Assembly: GCA_964587155.1 (NCBI GenBank)
Contig: CAZPKF010000004.1
Location: 62,001-126,000, forward strand
Length of the DNA stretch: 64,000 nt
Direction of reading: 5' to 3'
DNA from: Hallerella sp964587155
Lineage (GTDB): Bacteria; Fibrobacterota; Fibrobacteria; Fibrobacterales; Fibrobacteraceae
Positions 50,543 to 59,209 of the stretch are shown here, piece after piece (position 1 is the stretch's first letter; every line of letters starts with the position of its first letter). The translations under genes and the position numbers were made by a program. The notes below the pieces were generated by a model. The model was not told where the DNA came from. It made no database searches and saw only the letters and a list, made by a program, of their open reading frames with translations.

Positions 50543-53313
50543 CAGAATCCCTGCCCAATGACAAAGTTGAATTCCATATCACCCACGCTCGTCCGTTCCA
50601 AACCGGAATAAGTTTCACCCGGATCCAACGGCCAAGCAAAGTCAAACCCGATAATGCCAAGCATCGGAACGACTACGCGGAATCCAAAGCCAAAATCGCG
50701 TTTGAGACTTGATGGATCCCATTCCGTAAGCGGATTCGGCTGACTCTTAGAAACTTTCGAATCCGGGTCGTAGCGTTTGCCGAAAACATTTCCCGCATCA
50801 AAGAACAACGGCAACAGGTAGAATGTATTGGGCACAATTCCCCATTGAATTTCCGCTCCGATATACTGGTAGCTGCGGCCTAAGCGGCGATATCCAATGG
50901 AACCCGAACTATAGCCGCGCATCATGCCATCGTAACCCAAAACGCCACCCATCTGATAAAGCGTACGGTATTGGAGCGGATCACCGACCATCACTCCATA
51001 TTCATTTGTCAGCGCCAACGCCAAGCGGTCGCCAATCAGCGGGAACCACCATTTTACAGTCAAATCCGTTTTGACAAAACTGAAGTCGCTGCCAATTTTA
51101 TCATCCGCCACTTCTACCGAAAGAACATAGCGAGATCCGTCCGTCGGGAATTGCGGCAAGTTCTTGTCATCGCGGATCAGCTTAAACGTAAATGCGGATT
51201 CCACACCCGAATAGCGGACAAGGCTCCCGGCGACATTATCGCCTTGCTTGTTCATCATCCAGCTGTAACCGATTTGACCGTAGAAATAATCGTCCGGCCA
51301 TTTCAAGCGTTTTCCCACATAGATGGATCCGCCATAACGCGTGATATCCGGGTCATCATCCTGATCCCACCAGGCATAGCTTAAACTGGTTCCTAGCGTA
51401 ATCGGGTAATCCAAGAACCACGGTTCCACAAAGCTTATCGAGGCGCTCTTCTTATCTTCACCGTATTCCACGTTAAACGAGGCGCTTTGACCATCGCCCA
51501 TGCAGCAGTTCGGAATAGAGACTCCCAAAGTTCCAGTCAAACCGTCGCTTTGACTGTAGGCAAGACCCGCGCTGAATTGTCCCGTTCCCGCTTCTTTCTC
51601 TGCAACCTTAAAGAGCAAGTCGATTTGCTGATCGCCAACAACCTGAATATCCGGATAAACCATGTCGAAGTAATTCAATTGCATGATTTCGCGGAAACTG
51701 CGTTCCATCGCCGATTGCCGATATGTGTCGCCCGGATAAAGGCGGACTTCGCGGCGAATCACTTTGTCTTTAGTCTTTGTATTTCCCAAGATATTTACCC
51801 GATGAATTTGCGCAGGCAAACCTTCCCGGATTTTGTATTCCAGATTTACAATGCTGTCGTTCACAAAGCTTCGGGTTTCATCGTATTGCGCAAACAGATA
51901 ACCGTCTTCCCGGTAAGCACCGATAATGGCGGAGCGCGTCGCTTCATATGCGTAATAATCGAAGACTTCCCCGCTGTCTAGGTAAACAGCGCGCGACAGC
52001 ATTTTGTCTGTCAAGACTTCGTTTCCGGTGAAGTGGACTTCTCCCGTATAATACCGTTGCCCTTCATCGATATCGATGAAAATACGGACATATTTGGATG
52101 TGACAACGCTGTCATAAGGCGTAAGCGCACTGAACGTTTCTTCTAGCGTGTAGCGTGTCAACAGTTTTTCATCATACCGATTCCGCGGGCGTTTCTTCAG
52201 CAGAGAATCAATTTTACGGTTCTTCCACTGGCGGTCCTTGGGCAAGGAGCGCAGCCACACTTTGCGCAAATCTTCATACGTGATGATGCCGTTCAAAATT
52301 TTGACAGCCGTTTCTTCATCTTGGACGGAATAAACGGGAACTGCCTGGGAATAGGGATGGAAATTTCGGCGGTGTTCGCGGTAATAGTGGGTAGACTTTT
52401 CTTCAACTCGGCCCGCCAATCGGTTCATGATGTTCGCCGTATCGGCTATCGCCTGATTCAATTGCCCGTAAAGAAGTTCCAGTTTGCGGCCTTTGGGAAC
52501 CGCCCTGCCCAGATAAAAATTACAACTGGAATCCGGCAAATATTCAGCCCGGAATTCTTTGAGTTCCGCATCCAAAAATCCGAAATGGCGGATGGCGTTC
52601 AACACGGTATCCCGGTCCGCTTCAAAAATCGCTTCTTTGAATTCACCATCTCCCCACCAATGCGCACGTTTCGTCAACATGTGATCCGTGATGTCCGTAT
52701 AAGGAACGTGCTCGTTCCCCGTCACCACGATGGAATCAACCTGGACCTTGGGTCCTTCGCGAACAATGAAAGTCACCGCATTTTCGTGATCGGAAACAGG
52801 CGTTTCACGGAAGCCAACTTCCGCAAGAAGATATCCTTCAGAACGGTAATAGCTCAAGATGTTCTGTCTATCGCGTTCTAGGCCACTTTTGCTGTAAACC
52901 CGTCCCTGCAGCAGATTGATTTTTAGCCGCACATCCTCTTCGGAGATTTCATCGCAACCTTCCACATAAACCGTATCCAAGGCCGGAAGTTCCACCACCC
53001 GGAATACCAGGTCCACCTTATTTTCGTTTCCCGGCAGATAATCAATCCATGCGGTTACATCGTCAAAATACCCCGTTTCGAACAAATCCGAAACACTCTT
53101 TTGCACTTTTTCCGTAAATGCAGACGGTTGAAACGCCTGCCCATCGCGAACGCTCACCCGGCTGAGCACAGAACGTTCGTCCATGTTGACAAGGCCTTCC
53201 GCCCGAACACGGCGCACGGTCGTTGGAGTCGTAAAATTTTCGGGCACATCCAAAAGCTGCGCAAAGGAAAGCGCCGAACACACAAACAAAAAAGCAAGGA
53301 CACGAAAAAGCAA
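50542..53313 (-). CDS. bamA: Outer membrane protein assembly factor BamA
   Basis: 923 residues, somewhat longer than usual. A signal peptide (LFRVLAFLFVCSALSFAQ) precedes POTRA domains beginning near RRVRAEGLVNMDERSVLS, LDTVYVEGCDEISEEDVRL, VDSIVVTGNEHVPYTDITD, GEVHFTGNEVLTDKMLS and HRVNILGNTKTKDKVIRR. The third POTRA contains about 140 extra residues (265-405). The C-terminal 16-strand barrel has the L6 loop MMRGYSSGSIGYRR and ends in FNFVIGQGF with a terminal Phe. The start is a TTG at 53313 preceded by AAGGTAG. A TAnnTTTG element lies at 53347-53354. It inserts beta-barrel proteins into the outer membrane. Confidence 0.94.
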   Translation of the reverse strand: MLFRVLAFLFVCSALSFAQLLDVPENFTTPTTVRRVRAEGLVNMDERSVLSRVSVRDGQAFQPSAFTEKVQKSVSDLFETGYFDDVTAWIDYLPGNENKVDLVFRVVELPALDTVYVEGCDEISEEDVRLKINLLQGRVYSKSGLERDRQNILSYYRSEGYLLAEVGFRETPVSDHENAVTFIVREGPKVQVDSIVVTGNEHVPYTDITDHMLTKRAHWWGDGEFKEAIFEADRDTVLNAIRHFGFLDAELKEFRAEYLPDSSCNFYLGRAVPKGRKLELLYGQLNQAIADTANIMNRLAGRVEEKSTHYYREHRRNFHPYSQAVPVYSVQDEETAVKILNGIITYEDLRKVWLRSLPKDRQWKNRKIDSLLKKRPRNRYDEKLLTRYTLEETFSALTPYDSVVTSKYVRIFIDIDEGQRYYTGEVHFTGNEVLTDKMLSRAVYLDSGEVFDYYAYEATRSAIIGAYREDGYLFAQYDETRSFVNDSIVNLEYKIREGLPAQIHRVNILGNTKTKDKVIRREVRLYPGDTYRQSAMERSFREIMQLNYFDMVYPDIQVVGDQQIDLLFKVAEKEAGTGQFSAGLAYSQSDGLTGTLGVSIPNCCMGDGQSASFNVEYGEDKKSASISFVEPWFLDYPITLGTSLSYAWWDQDDDPDITRYGGSIYVGKRLKWPDDYFYGQIGYSWMMNKQGDNVAGSLVRYSGVESAFTFKLIRDDKNLPQFPTDGSRYVLSVEVADDKIGSDFSFVKTDLTVKWWFPLIGDRLALALTNEYGVMVGDPLQYRTLYQMGGVLGYDGMMRGYSSGSIGYRRLGRSYQYIGAEIQWGIVPNTFYLLPLFFDAGNVFGKRYDPDSKVSKSQPNPLTEWDPSSLKRDFGFGFRVVVPMLGIIGFDFAWPLDPGETYSGLERTSVGDMEFNFVIGQGF

Positions 53314-53346
53314 ATGGTGCTACCTTGTTAGGATAAAAATCGATAC

Positions 53347-53354
53347 CAAAGATA
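53347..53354 (-). promoter_or_regulatory. TAnnTTTG promoter element of bamA
   Basis: TATCTTTG on the minus strand, 33 bp before the bamA start, directly downstream of a terminator. Confidence 0.45.
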
Positions 53355-53381
53355 CAAAAAACGCCCGCAAAAAAGCGAGCG
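53355..53381 (-). terminator. Terminator after the lipoprotein gene 53416-54468
   Basis: On the minus strand CGCTCGC (53381-53375) pairs with GCGGGCG (53368-53362), 7 bp with one T-G pair, around six T, followed by TTTTTTG. Confidence 0.7.
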
Positions 53382-53415
53382 AATTTCAAACTCTGGAGAA
53401 GAAAGCGGAAACCGC

Positions 53416-54468
53416 TTATTGTCCAAGGTATTTGCGACCGATGCCGAATTGATCCTTGTATTCCACATAATCCGGAACAAAACCGCTCGGGAAGCTGAAC
53501 GAAACATTGACAGAGCACTGGAATTCGTTCATCAACTCGCCCTTTCCTGTGAACGGCTGTTGTTTTTTCTCCACTTTCATCTTGTCGCCCTTGCCGACGA
53601 TGACTTCGGCATCGCACCAGCCCTTACCGACCATTTTGGCGAAGACGGAATCGCCCGCAGTCGAAACGAGTTTGATTTTAGCCGGATCCAATTCTGTGTT
53701 GTTTCCCGTAGAAGCCCAGAATTGAAGTTCGCCAGAAAGGGACGTCGGCGTCATTTTAATTGTCGGGAACGCCATGACGTAACCCCACTTGTCGATAAGC
53801 GGAGATTTGTTCGGGATATTTTCACCGAAAATGAGGAAATACGCACGGGTTTCTACAAGGCTCTTGTTGTGAGCCGCTTTGAAATCCGCATTATTCGGGG
53901 CGATAAGCCCGATTGCCAGCAAATTGTATTCCTTTTCCACCGGATCGTCGGATTCAAGAGCTTCTGGAAGAGCCTTGGCGACATAGGCGTTTTCCGCCTG
54001 GGTGCGAATCGCCTGAACTTTCGCAAAATTCCCATTCAAACGCTTCAGCAGGGAGAAGGAGGAATCGATTTTAGCGAGACCTTCGAGAATCGTCCCCAAT
54101 TCCGCACCTTCCGACATTACCTGGTTGAGTCCCACCGTAGAAAGTGCTTCGGCGATTTGTTCTGCCGTTTCGGCATTCTTCACGCTGTCCAAATTCTGGA
54201 CGACCTGTTCAAAAAGTCCGTGCAACAAAGCGCTTTGCGGATCCTTCTTGCTTTCTTGTTCTGCGCGTTTGGCTATCGCCAGTGTAAAATTGTCATAAAA
54301 TTCGGACGAAAGTTTGCCTTTGTCCTTTGCAGTCAAATACGAATTAATCGCATTTTGGTAACGCCCCGCCTGGAGATGTTCGTCACCGCGTTTTTCGTTT
54401 GTTCCTTTGCAACCTGCGAACAGGAGTGCCGATGCCGTCAAAAGAACCATCAACTGTTTTGTTTTCAT
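53416..54468 (-). CDS. TPR-like lipoprotein of unknown function
   Basis: 350 residues. Lipobox LTASALLFAGCKG. The next 40 residues (RGDEHLQAGRYQNAINSYLTAKDKGKL) form one TPR-like pair; the middle is helical and Ala/Glu-rich (LEGLAKIDSSFSLLKRLNG). The C-terminal 130 residues are beta-rich (LSGELQFWASTGNNTELD, KMVGKGWCDAEVIVGKGDKM) and end FGIGRKYLGQ. No family recognised. The ATG at 54468 follows AAGGGTCAAATA. It is divergent from the glycogen-synthase-like gene, and a terminator separates it from bamA. Confidence 0.72.
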   Translation of the reverse strand: MKTKQLMVLLTASALLFAGCKGTNEKRGDEHLQAGRYQNAINSYLTAKDKGKLSSEFYDNFTLAIAKRAEQESKKDPQSALLHGLFEQVVQNLDSVKNAETAEQIAEALSTVGLNQVMSEGAELGTILEGLAKIDSSFSLLKRLNGNFAKVQAIRTQAENAYVAKALPEALESDDPVEKEYNLLAIGLIAPNNADFKAAHNKSLVETRAYFLIFGENIPNKSPLIDKWGYVMAFPTIKMTPTSLSGELQFWASTGNNTELDPAKIKLVSTAGDSVFAKMVGKGWCDAEVIVGKGDKMKVEKKQQPFTGKGELMNEFQCSVNVSFSFPSGFVPDYVEYKDQFGIGRKYLGQ

Positions 54469-54531
54469 TATTTGACCCTTTATCCGAAAAATTTTCGAAT
54501 GTGATAGATTTCACTTCGTAATTTAATTAAA

Positions 54532-54539
54532 TATTTTTG
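54532..54539 (+). promoter_or_regulatory. TAnnTTTG promoter element of the GT5 gene
   Basis: TATTTTTG with TTTC at 54509-54512, 19 bp upstream, the spacing known for Bacteroidetes promoters. Leader of about 40 bases to the TTG start at 54582. Confidence 0.5.
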
Positions 54540-54581
54540 TGGTGAAACATCCGTTTCGTAAATAATTTTTTGGAGAACGCA

Positions 54582-55988
54582 TTGAAATTTTTAGCCGTCA
54601 GTCCGGAAGCCGGTGAATGGACAAGACCAAGCCCCCTGTGCGGGGCGGTAAATCAACTTACCCAGGCCGCTTTTCGCGCAGGGACCGGTACGTTGACGAT
54701 TTCACCATTTTACCCCAATCTTTTGGACAACGCCGAAGAATATAAATGCGTGTTCAAAGGTGTTGAAAAGCTTAGGAACATGCCTTTCGAAGTTTGGACA
54801 GGAAACTCTCCGCTATACGCATACATCCGCTTCGACGACTACTTTGACCGTCCATCCATTTACGGAGACACCGGAAACCCTTACGGCGACAACCACCTCC
54901 GGTTTTCTTACCTGGCTTCATCCGCTCTGGCTTACGCGGACGCCATCCATTACAACCCGACCACCCTGTGCGGACACGACTGGAGCGGCGCTTTAATCGC
55001 CCCGATAGCAAAGACCGTCTATCCGGAAGCCTTCCTGAAGACACCCTTTTTCTTCACCGTGCACAACATCGCTTACGATTTCCATGTGACCGAAACAGAA
55101 ATAGAACGCATCGGACTGCCCCGTGTGGACTTCAACATGGACGGCTATGAATTTTGGGGAAAAGTCAGCTTGCTCAAAGCGGGAGTCTTTTATGCGAAAA
55201 AAGTTCTGCTCCCTTCGCCCGGTTATTGCGACAGCATCGTCAACGACCATATCGGCGGCGGACTTTCCGGTTTTTTAATCCGCAACAAGGAAAAATTGAA
55301 AGGCATCCAGTTCGGGTTGAACTACCCTTTTTGGGACTTTAATTTCAAAGCGGCTCAGCCCATCGAAAAAGCAAAAAAAGCGGCGCGTTCCACACTGTCT
55401 GCTTTAGTCGGCAAAGATTTCGATTACAGGATGGTATTGTTCTGCAACCTGGGACCGGAGTCCGGCAAAACATCGGCAACTCTCGCCACCCTTTTGGGCG
55501 ACATCAACAAGCTGAACATTTTCGTCGTTGTCGGGGCGATTAACGGCAGTCCGGAATGGGATTATTACACGTCTGTGGCAAATCAGGAACATTCCCACAT
55601 GGCGGTTTTGAATTTGTCTCAAAACAACACAACTGTTCGAACCGCTTTAGCTGGTTCGGACGTACTCTTTGCAGCAGACCCAACAGAACCTTCCGCCAGC
55701 ATGGTTTTAAAATCCCTCGCCTGCGGAACAATTCCCTTGACCGGACGCGACGTCGGATGTGCAAATCTCCTTGTGAATTACGAGGGCGACTTTGAATTGG
55801 CAAACGCCATGCTTGTCGAAGATTCCGCAGCGCCAGACCAGATGATTCGTAAATTGAAAACAGCTGTGCAACTATACAGTTCAAACCAAGACAGTTGGGA
55901 TTATCTGGTCCGCAACGCCTACCATTTCCGCTACGAATGGGACAGAACAATTTCCCAATACATTCTGACTTTTGGCGAAGAGACATAA
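54582..55988 (+). CDS. Divergent GT5 glycogen/starch-synthase-like glycosyltransferase
   Basis: 468 residues. The N-terminal GT-B half has the GT5 pattern: MKFLAVSPEAGEWTRPSPLC, GDNHLRFSYLASSALAYAD, TLCGHDWSGALIAPIAKTVY and TPFFFTVHNIAYDFHV. The KTGG motif that binds ADP-glucose is RPSP here. The C-terminal half keeps only EPSASMVLKSLACGTIPL of the EPCGLTQ region, and the RLxxQKG block is not found. It may still be a glucan synthase with altered donor binding, or it may be inactive. I choose the TTG at 54582, six bases after GGAG, over the TTG at 54570. A bidirectional terminator follows. Confidence 0.8.
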   Translation: MKFLAVSPEAGEWTRPSPLCGAVNQLTQAAFRAGTGTLTISPFYPNLLDNAEEYKCVFKGVEKLRNMPFEVWTGNSPLYAYIRFDDYFDRPSIYGDTGNPYGDNHLRFSYLASSALAYADAIHYNPTTLCGHDWSGALIAPIAKTVYPEAFLKTPFFFTVHNIAYDFHVTETEIERIGLPRVDFNMDGYEFWGKVSLLKAGVFYAKKVLLPSPGYCDSIVNDHIGGGLSGFLIRNKEKLKGIQFGLNYPFWDFNFKAAQPIEKAKKAARSTLSALVGKDFDYRMVLFCNLGPESGKTSATLATLLGDINKLNIFVVVGAINGSPEWDYYTSVANQEHSHMAVLNLSQNNTTVRTALAGSDVLFAADPTEPSASMVLKSLACGTIPLTGRDVGCANLLVNYEGDFELANAMLVEDSAAPDQMIRKLKTAVQLYSSNQDSWDYLVRNAYHFRYEWDRTISQYILTFGEET

Positions 55989-56017
55989 CGCTTGACGGGC
56001 GACGTTGATGAAAATTC

Positions 56018-56043
56018 AAAACCCGGCGAGATCGCCGGGTTTT
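56018..56043. terminator. Bidirectional terminator
   Basis: AAAACCCGGCGA (56018-56029) and TCGCCGGGTTTT (56032-56043) form a near-perfect palindrome between the convergent GT5-like gene and the lipoprotein gene. Confidence 0.85.
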
Positions 56044-56058
56044 CTTTCGTGTGCAAAA

Positions 56059-57210
56059 TTATTCCGCGGAACATCCCGGAATAGCGGATAATTGCGGACG
56101 GGCAAGAAGTGCGCGGACATGGTAAAGAGAGTCCGGATCCATCTGGGTCACTCCAAGGACCCCGTCGGCTATGCGGGCATTCAAATTTTCAATGTTCCCC
56201 CAGGCCTTGTTGTACCCAGTGCCGTAACCGCCCGCGTCGTATCCGGCATCGGCTAAAATCGGTTTGTTCAGCAGTGAAGAAATTTCTTTCCACGTTGTCT
56301 TGTTCGCCGAACGGATTTTTTCACTTCCAGCCAAAGTTCTCCCTCCGGATGTGCTCGCAAAATCAACTCGGGAAAGATCAAAGTTCGAATACCAAGCCGC
56401 CTGATCCGCTACCCAAGGCGAAATGTCGATGGCGATTTTAGACCCCGGAAGATACGCTTTGATTGTATCGACAATTTGATTGAAAAGAGCTCCCATGACA
56501 GAATCGGGAATGCCTCCGTTATTTTGTACGACAGAATCATATTGCGCTTTTTGATTCGATCCCGATTCAGAATACTGGTAAAAATCCGGTTCAATGAGCC
56601 AAATAAATTGCACCGTATCTGGATCTTGGGAATAGAAAAATTCGATGTGTTCCCGGAATCCGGCTGCATATTGCTTGTATCGGTAAAGGATGGAATCTTG
56701 AAAATAATTTCGGATTAAATCCGCTCCATCTGTGCATAGATTGGATTTTCCCTTGTTGACATCGCAATCGCCTAAATCATGATCCTTGCCAAATTCCGCG
56801 ATGACGTAAGCGTAAATCATGGGAGTCGCCTGCACGGTGCGCGTCATGTCGAACATCCGTTCTTCGAACGCGTTGAAAAAGTCGTTATCTCCCAACCAAA
56901 CGGAAATGTAATCCAGACCGACGTAAAAAGCAGAATCTTCGTGCGCGGCCTGCCAGCCCGCTCCAAAATTGAACTGACACGGCGAAAATCCTTTTTGGTG
57001 CACAAAGGGAGATGCAGAAGAAACCGATTGCTGCGGCGAAGAACTCGATGAAGAAGCTTCGAATGTTTCCGAAGAAATTCCCACGTCTGCAGAAGAAAGC
57101 GGTGATTCTAATGGTGGTTGTTCAACATCGGCAGATGCAGAGGAGTCCGAAGAACAAGCCGAAAACAATAAACAATTTACGGCAAAAAAAACGATACCCA
57201 ATTGGCGCAT
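56059..57210 (-). CDS. Secreted lipoprotein, possible novel glycoside-hydrolase-like TIM barrel
   Basis: 383 residues. Lipobox NCLLFSACSSD, then a Ser/Ala/Glu-rich stretch (EASSSSSSPQQSVSSAS) typical of surface enzymes here. The remainder (from QFNFGAGWQAAHEDSAF) alternates strands and helices: YVGLDYISVWLGD, MIYAYVIAEFGKD, VQFIWLIEPDFYQY, KIAIDISPWVADQAAWY, VDFASTSGG, KPILADAGYDAGGYGTGYN. The IEPD and IDIS strand ends carry acidic residues where glycosidases hold catalytic groups. No known family is clear, so the enzyme call is only a suggestion. The ATG at 57210 follows AAAGGAG. It is convergent with the GT5-like gene. Confidence 0.6.
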   Translation of the reverse strand: MRQLGIVFFAVNCLLFSACSSDSSASADVEQPPLESPLSSADVGISSETFEASSSSSSPQQSVSSASPFVHQKGFSPCQFNFGAGWQAAHEDSAFYVGLDYISVWLGDNDFFNAFEERMFDMTRTVQATPMIYAYVIAEFGKDHDLGDCDVNKGKSNLCTDGADLIRNYFQDSILYRYKQYAAGFREHIEFFYSQDPDTVQFIWLIEPDFYQYSESGSNQKAQYDSVVQNNGGIPDSVMGALFNQIVDTIKAYLPGSKIAIDISPWVADQAAWYSNFDLSRVDFASTSGGRTLAGSEKIRSANKTTWKEISSLLNKPILADAGYDAGGYGTGYNKAWGNIENLNARIADGVLGVTQMDPDSLYHVRALLARPQLSAIPGCSAE

Positions 57211-57358
57211 AAACGCATTTCTCCTTTTCCGACTTACACACAACCCATCAAAATTTAGATAAAATCCCCTTTTCGAAAAAAAGCCAAAATATGTTTTACA
57301 TATCAAAACAGATTCCGCCGAGTTTTGCCGACAATTTCGAAAAATCCAATCCATTTTC

Positions 57359-57366
57359 TATATTTG
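57359..57366 (+). promoter_or_regulatory. TAnnTTTG promoter element of the kinase gene
   Basis: TATATTTG ends 6 bp before the kinase ATG at 57373. TTTC lies 20 bp upstream at 57335-57338. No ribosome site fits in between. Confidence 0.5.
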
Positions 57367-57372
57367 CCCAGT

Positions 57373-58437
57373 ATGGCATCCATCATCGACGATTCTCAAT
57401 CCCAAGAGGAAACCAAGGACGGGACAAAAACAGCCCGAAAGCGTTCCCGCCCCGCCAAAATAGGCGGATATGCCCCCATTCGAAAAATCGGTCAGGGAGC
57501 CATGGGCGATGTTTGGCTGTGCGAAGACCCTTCTCTTTGCCGACGCGTCGTCGTGAAACAGATGCTGCCCAGCTTGCGCGGATACGAAGATTTGATAGCC
57601 CGATTCAAACGGGAATGCGTCTTGCTAGCCAACTTGCATCACCCGAATATCGTTCACCCCTATGCTCTTTGGCAAGAACGTACGGGAAAACTTTCCCTCG
57701 CCATGGAATATGTCGACGGCAAAACTTTTCGAGAAATTTTAGAAGTACAGAATCGCCCTCCTGTTTGGACAATCCTGTACATGATTCATGAAATTCTACA
57801 GGCACTCATCTGCGTTCACGCAAACCAAATCATTCACCGTGATTTGAAACCTTCGAACATGATGGTGGAAAAAAACGGCCGCGTTCGGCTTTTGGACTTC
57901 GGCATTGCCAGGGATGCAAATCCCGGACAAGACATGACTCTCCCGGGGAGCGTCCTTGGGACAGCCGCCTATATGAGTCCGGAACAAGTCCGGGGGTTCA
58001 CCGTCACTTACGCTTCGGATCTTTTCAGTTTGGGAATCATCGCTTGTGAAATGGCCATGGGAAAGAATCCGTTCCGCGGAGAATCCATGGAGCTCACGTC
58101 TCAATACATTTTAAACCTAAATCTGAAACTGAAAAATTTTCCACCGGAAATTCCTTACAGTTTGCGCCGCTGGATTTTGAAATGCCTGGAGAAGAAGCCT
58201 CAAAATCGATTTGAATCGACCAAAGAAGCTGCGGACTCTCTCGCTGCGATTATGGACGGCTATCCCCGACAACTGGATATTCCCATGCGGAAATGGATGA
58301 CCGCGACAATGCGCAACGAACCCCTGCCGCAAATTCCCCGAAACTCCCGAATGACGATACTTAAAATCGGTCTTGGTGCGGGTGCCGTAGCCGGTGCGGT
58401 TCTTGCCTCTTTCATCACCGTTTTGATTTGCCGATAA
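57373..58437 (+). CDS. Membrane-anchored serine/threonine protein kinase (PknB-like)
   Basis: 354 residues. Hanks-type kinase domain at about residues 30-300: glycine loop IRKIGQGAMGDVW, VAIK-type Lys in RRVVVKQM, catalytic HRDLKPSNMMVE, metal-binding LLDFGIARD, and the activation-segment end AYMSPEQVRGF. A single C-terminal hydrophobic segment (ILKIGLGAGAVAGAVLASFITVLIC) anchors it, with almost no extracellular domain. The substrate is unknown. Its stop lies 1 bp before the cvpA-like gene, so the two are co-expressed. The ATG at 57373 sits just behind a TAnnTTTG element. Confidence 0.93.
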   Translation: MASIIDDSQSQEETKDGTKTARKRSRPAKIGGYAPIRKIGQGAMGDVWLCEDPSLCRRVVVKQMLPSLRGYEDLIARFKRECVLLANLHHPNIVHPYALWQERTGKLSLAMEYVDGKTFREILEVQNRPPVWTILYMIHEILQALICVHANQIIHRDLKPSNMMVEKNGRVRLLDFGIARDANPGQDMTLPGSVLGTAAYMSPEQVRGFTVTYASDLFSLGIIACEMAMGKNPFRGESMELTSQYILNLNLKLKNFPPEIPYSLRRWILKCLEKKPQNRFESTKEAADSLAAIMDGYPRQLDIPMRKWMTATMRNEPLPQIPRNSRMTILKIGLGAGAVAGAVLASFITVLICR

Positions 58438-58438
58438 C

Positions 58439-59029
58439 ATGGGAAACTGGATTGACATTTTTTGCGCATCCCTTCTCCTGATTCTCACTGGAGTGGGCGC
58501 TTATTTTGGACTTGTCAAAAGTCTTGTACACTTGGCGGCCTGGATTGGTGGAGCCGTTGGCGTTTTTCTCGCACCGGAAATTTTAGGACCCTTTCTCGCC
58601 GATAATTTTGAATTTTCCGAAACGGCACAAATCATTTTTGTCCGCGTTTTCGGTTTCTTGATTCCCTTTTTGGCTCTCCGCATCGTAGGGCATTTTATCA
58701 ATAAATTCATCAAAAAACATTTTTCCGCCTTCAACGCCCTAGGAGGAGCGGCAATCGGTTTGGTGAAAGGGCTCATTCCATGCCTGATATTACTGTCGAC
58801 TTTATATGTTTTACCTCTTAGCGGAAATTTGAAATCCGAACGAAATTCTGCCGTCGCTTATCGGATTTACGTTTACTTGTTGATAGAATCTGGGACGGAC
58901 AAAGCCATTTTCAACGCAAAAACGTCTGTGGAAAATGCGATTACAGAAAAAGTCAATACGACAATAGATAGCGCAAAAGCCGGCGCAGAAAGAGCTGTTT
59001 TAAAATCGCTTCCGCAACCGTTGCGATAA
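58439..59029 (+). CDS. CvpA family membrane protein
   Basis: 196 residues. Four hydrophobic segments fit the colicin V production (CvpA) family: IDIFCASLLLILTGVGAYFG, LVHLAAWIGGAVGVFLAPEI, IIFVRVFGFLIPFLALRIVGHF and GGAAIGLVKGLIPCLILLSTL. The FGLVKSLVHLAAWIGG and NALGGAAIGLVKG patterns are diagnostic. Role in most bacteria is unclear (envelope homeostasis). A charged, Ala/Lys-rich tail of 60 residues ends the protein. The ATG follows the kinase stop by 1 bp. Confidence 0.85.
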   Translation: MGNWIDIFCASLLLILTGVGAYFGLVKSLVHLAAWIGGAVGVFLAPEILGPFLADNFEFSETAQIIFVRVFGFLIPFLALRIVGHFINKFIKKHFSAFNALGGAAIGLVKGLIPCLILLSTLYVLPLSGNLKSERNSAVAYRIYVYLLIESGTDKAIFNAKTSVENAITEKVNTTIDSAKAGAERAVLKSLPQPLR

Positions 59030-59154
59030 TTTTCATCCTTAAACTCTAATTTGATTTCCATTTCGCAAAACGGCTCTCGATTTTGCATTCGAAAGGCGGC
59101 TTTCCGCTGTCTTTTTTTGGCGCACCTCGGAAAAAGATGTCTTATTCCGCATAA

Positions 59155-59190
59155 AAAAATCCCGAAAGCCAGACGACTTTCGGGATTTTT
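59155..59190. terminator. Bidirectional terminator
   Basis: Perfect 14-bp stem AAAAATCCCGAAAG (59155-59168) and CTTTCGGGATTTTT (59177-59190) with an 8-nt loop. It serves cvpA on the plus strand and frdB on the minus strand. Confidence 0.9.
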
Positions 59191-59209
59191 CAATCTCGTT
59201 TGAAAACGA

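Noticed and set aside
53419..54504. 361-codon open frame on the plus strand
   Set aside because: Antisense to a lipoprotein gene that has a signal peptide and ribosome site; the plus-strand product has no domain.
58439..59029. Bacteriocin locus suggested by the CvpA name
   Set aside because: CvpA is a widespread housekeeping membrane protein; no colicin, immunity or export genes are nearby.
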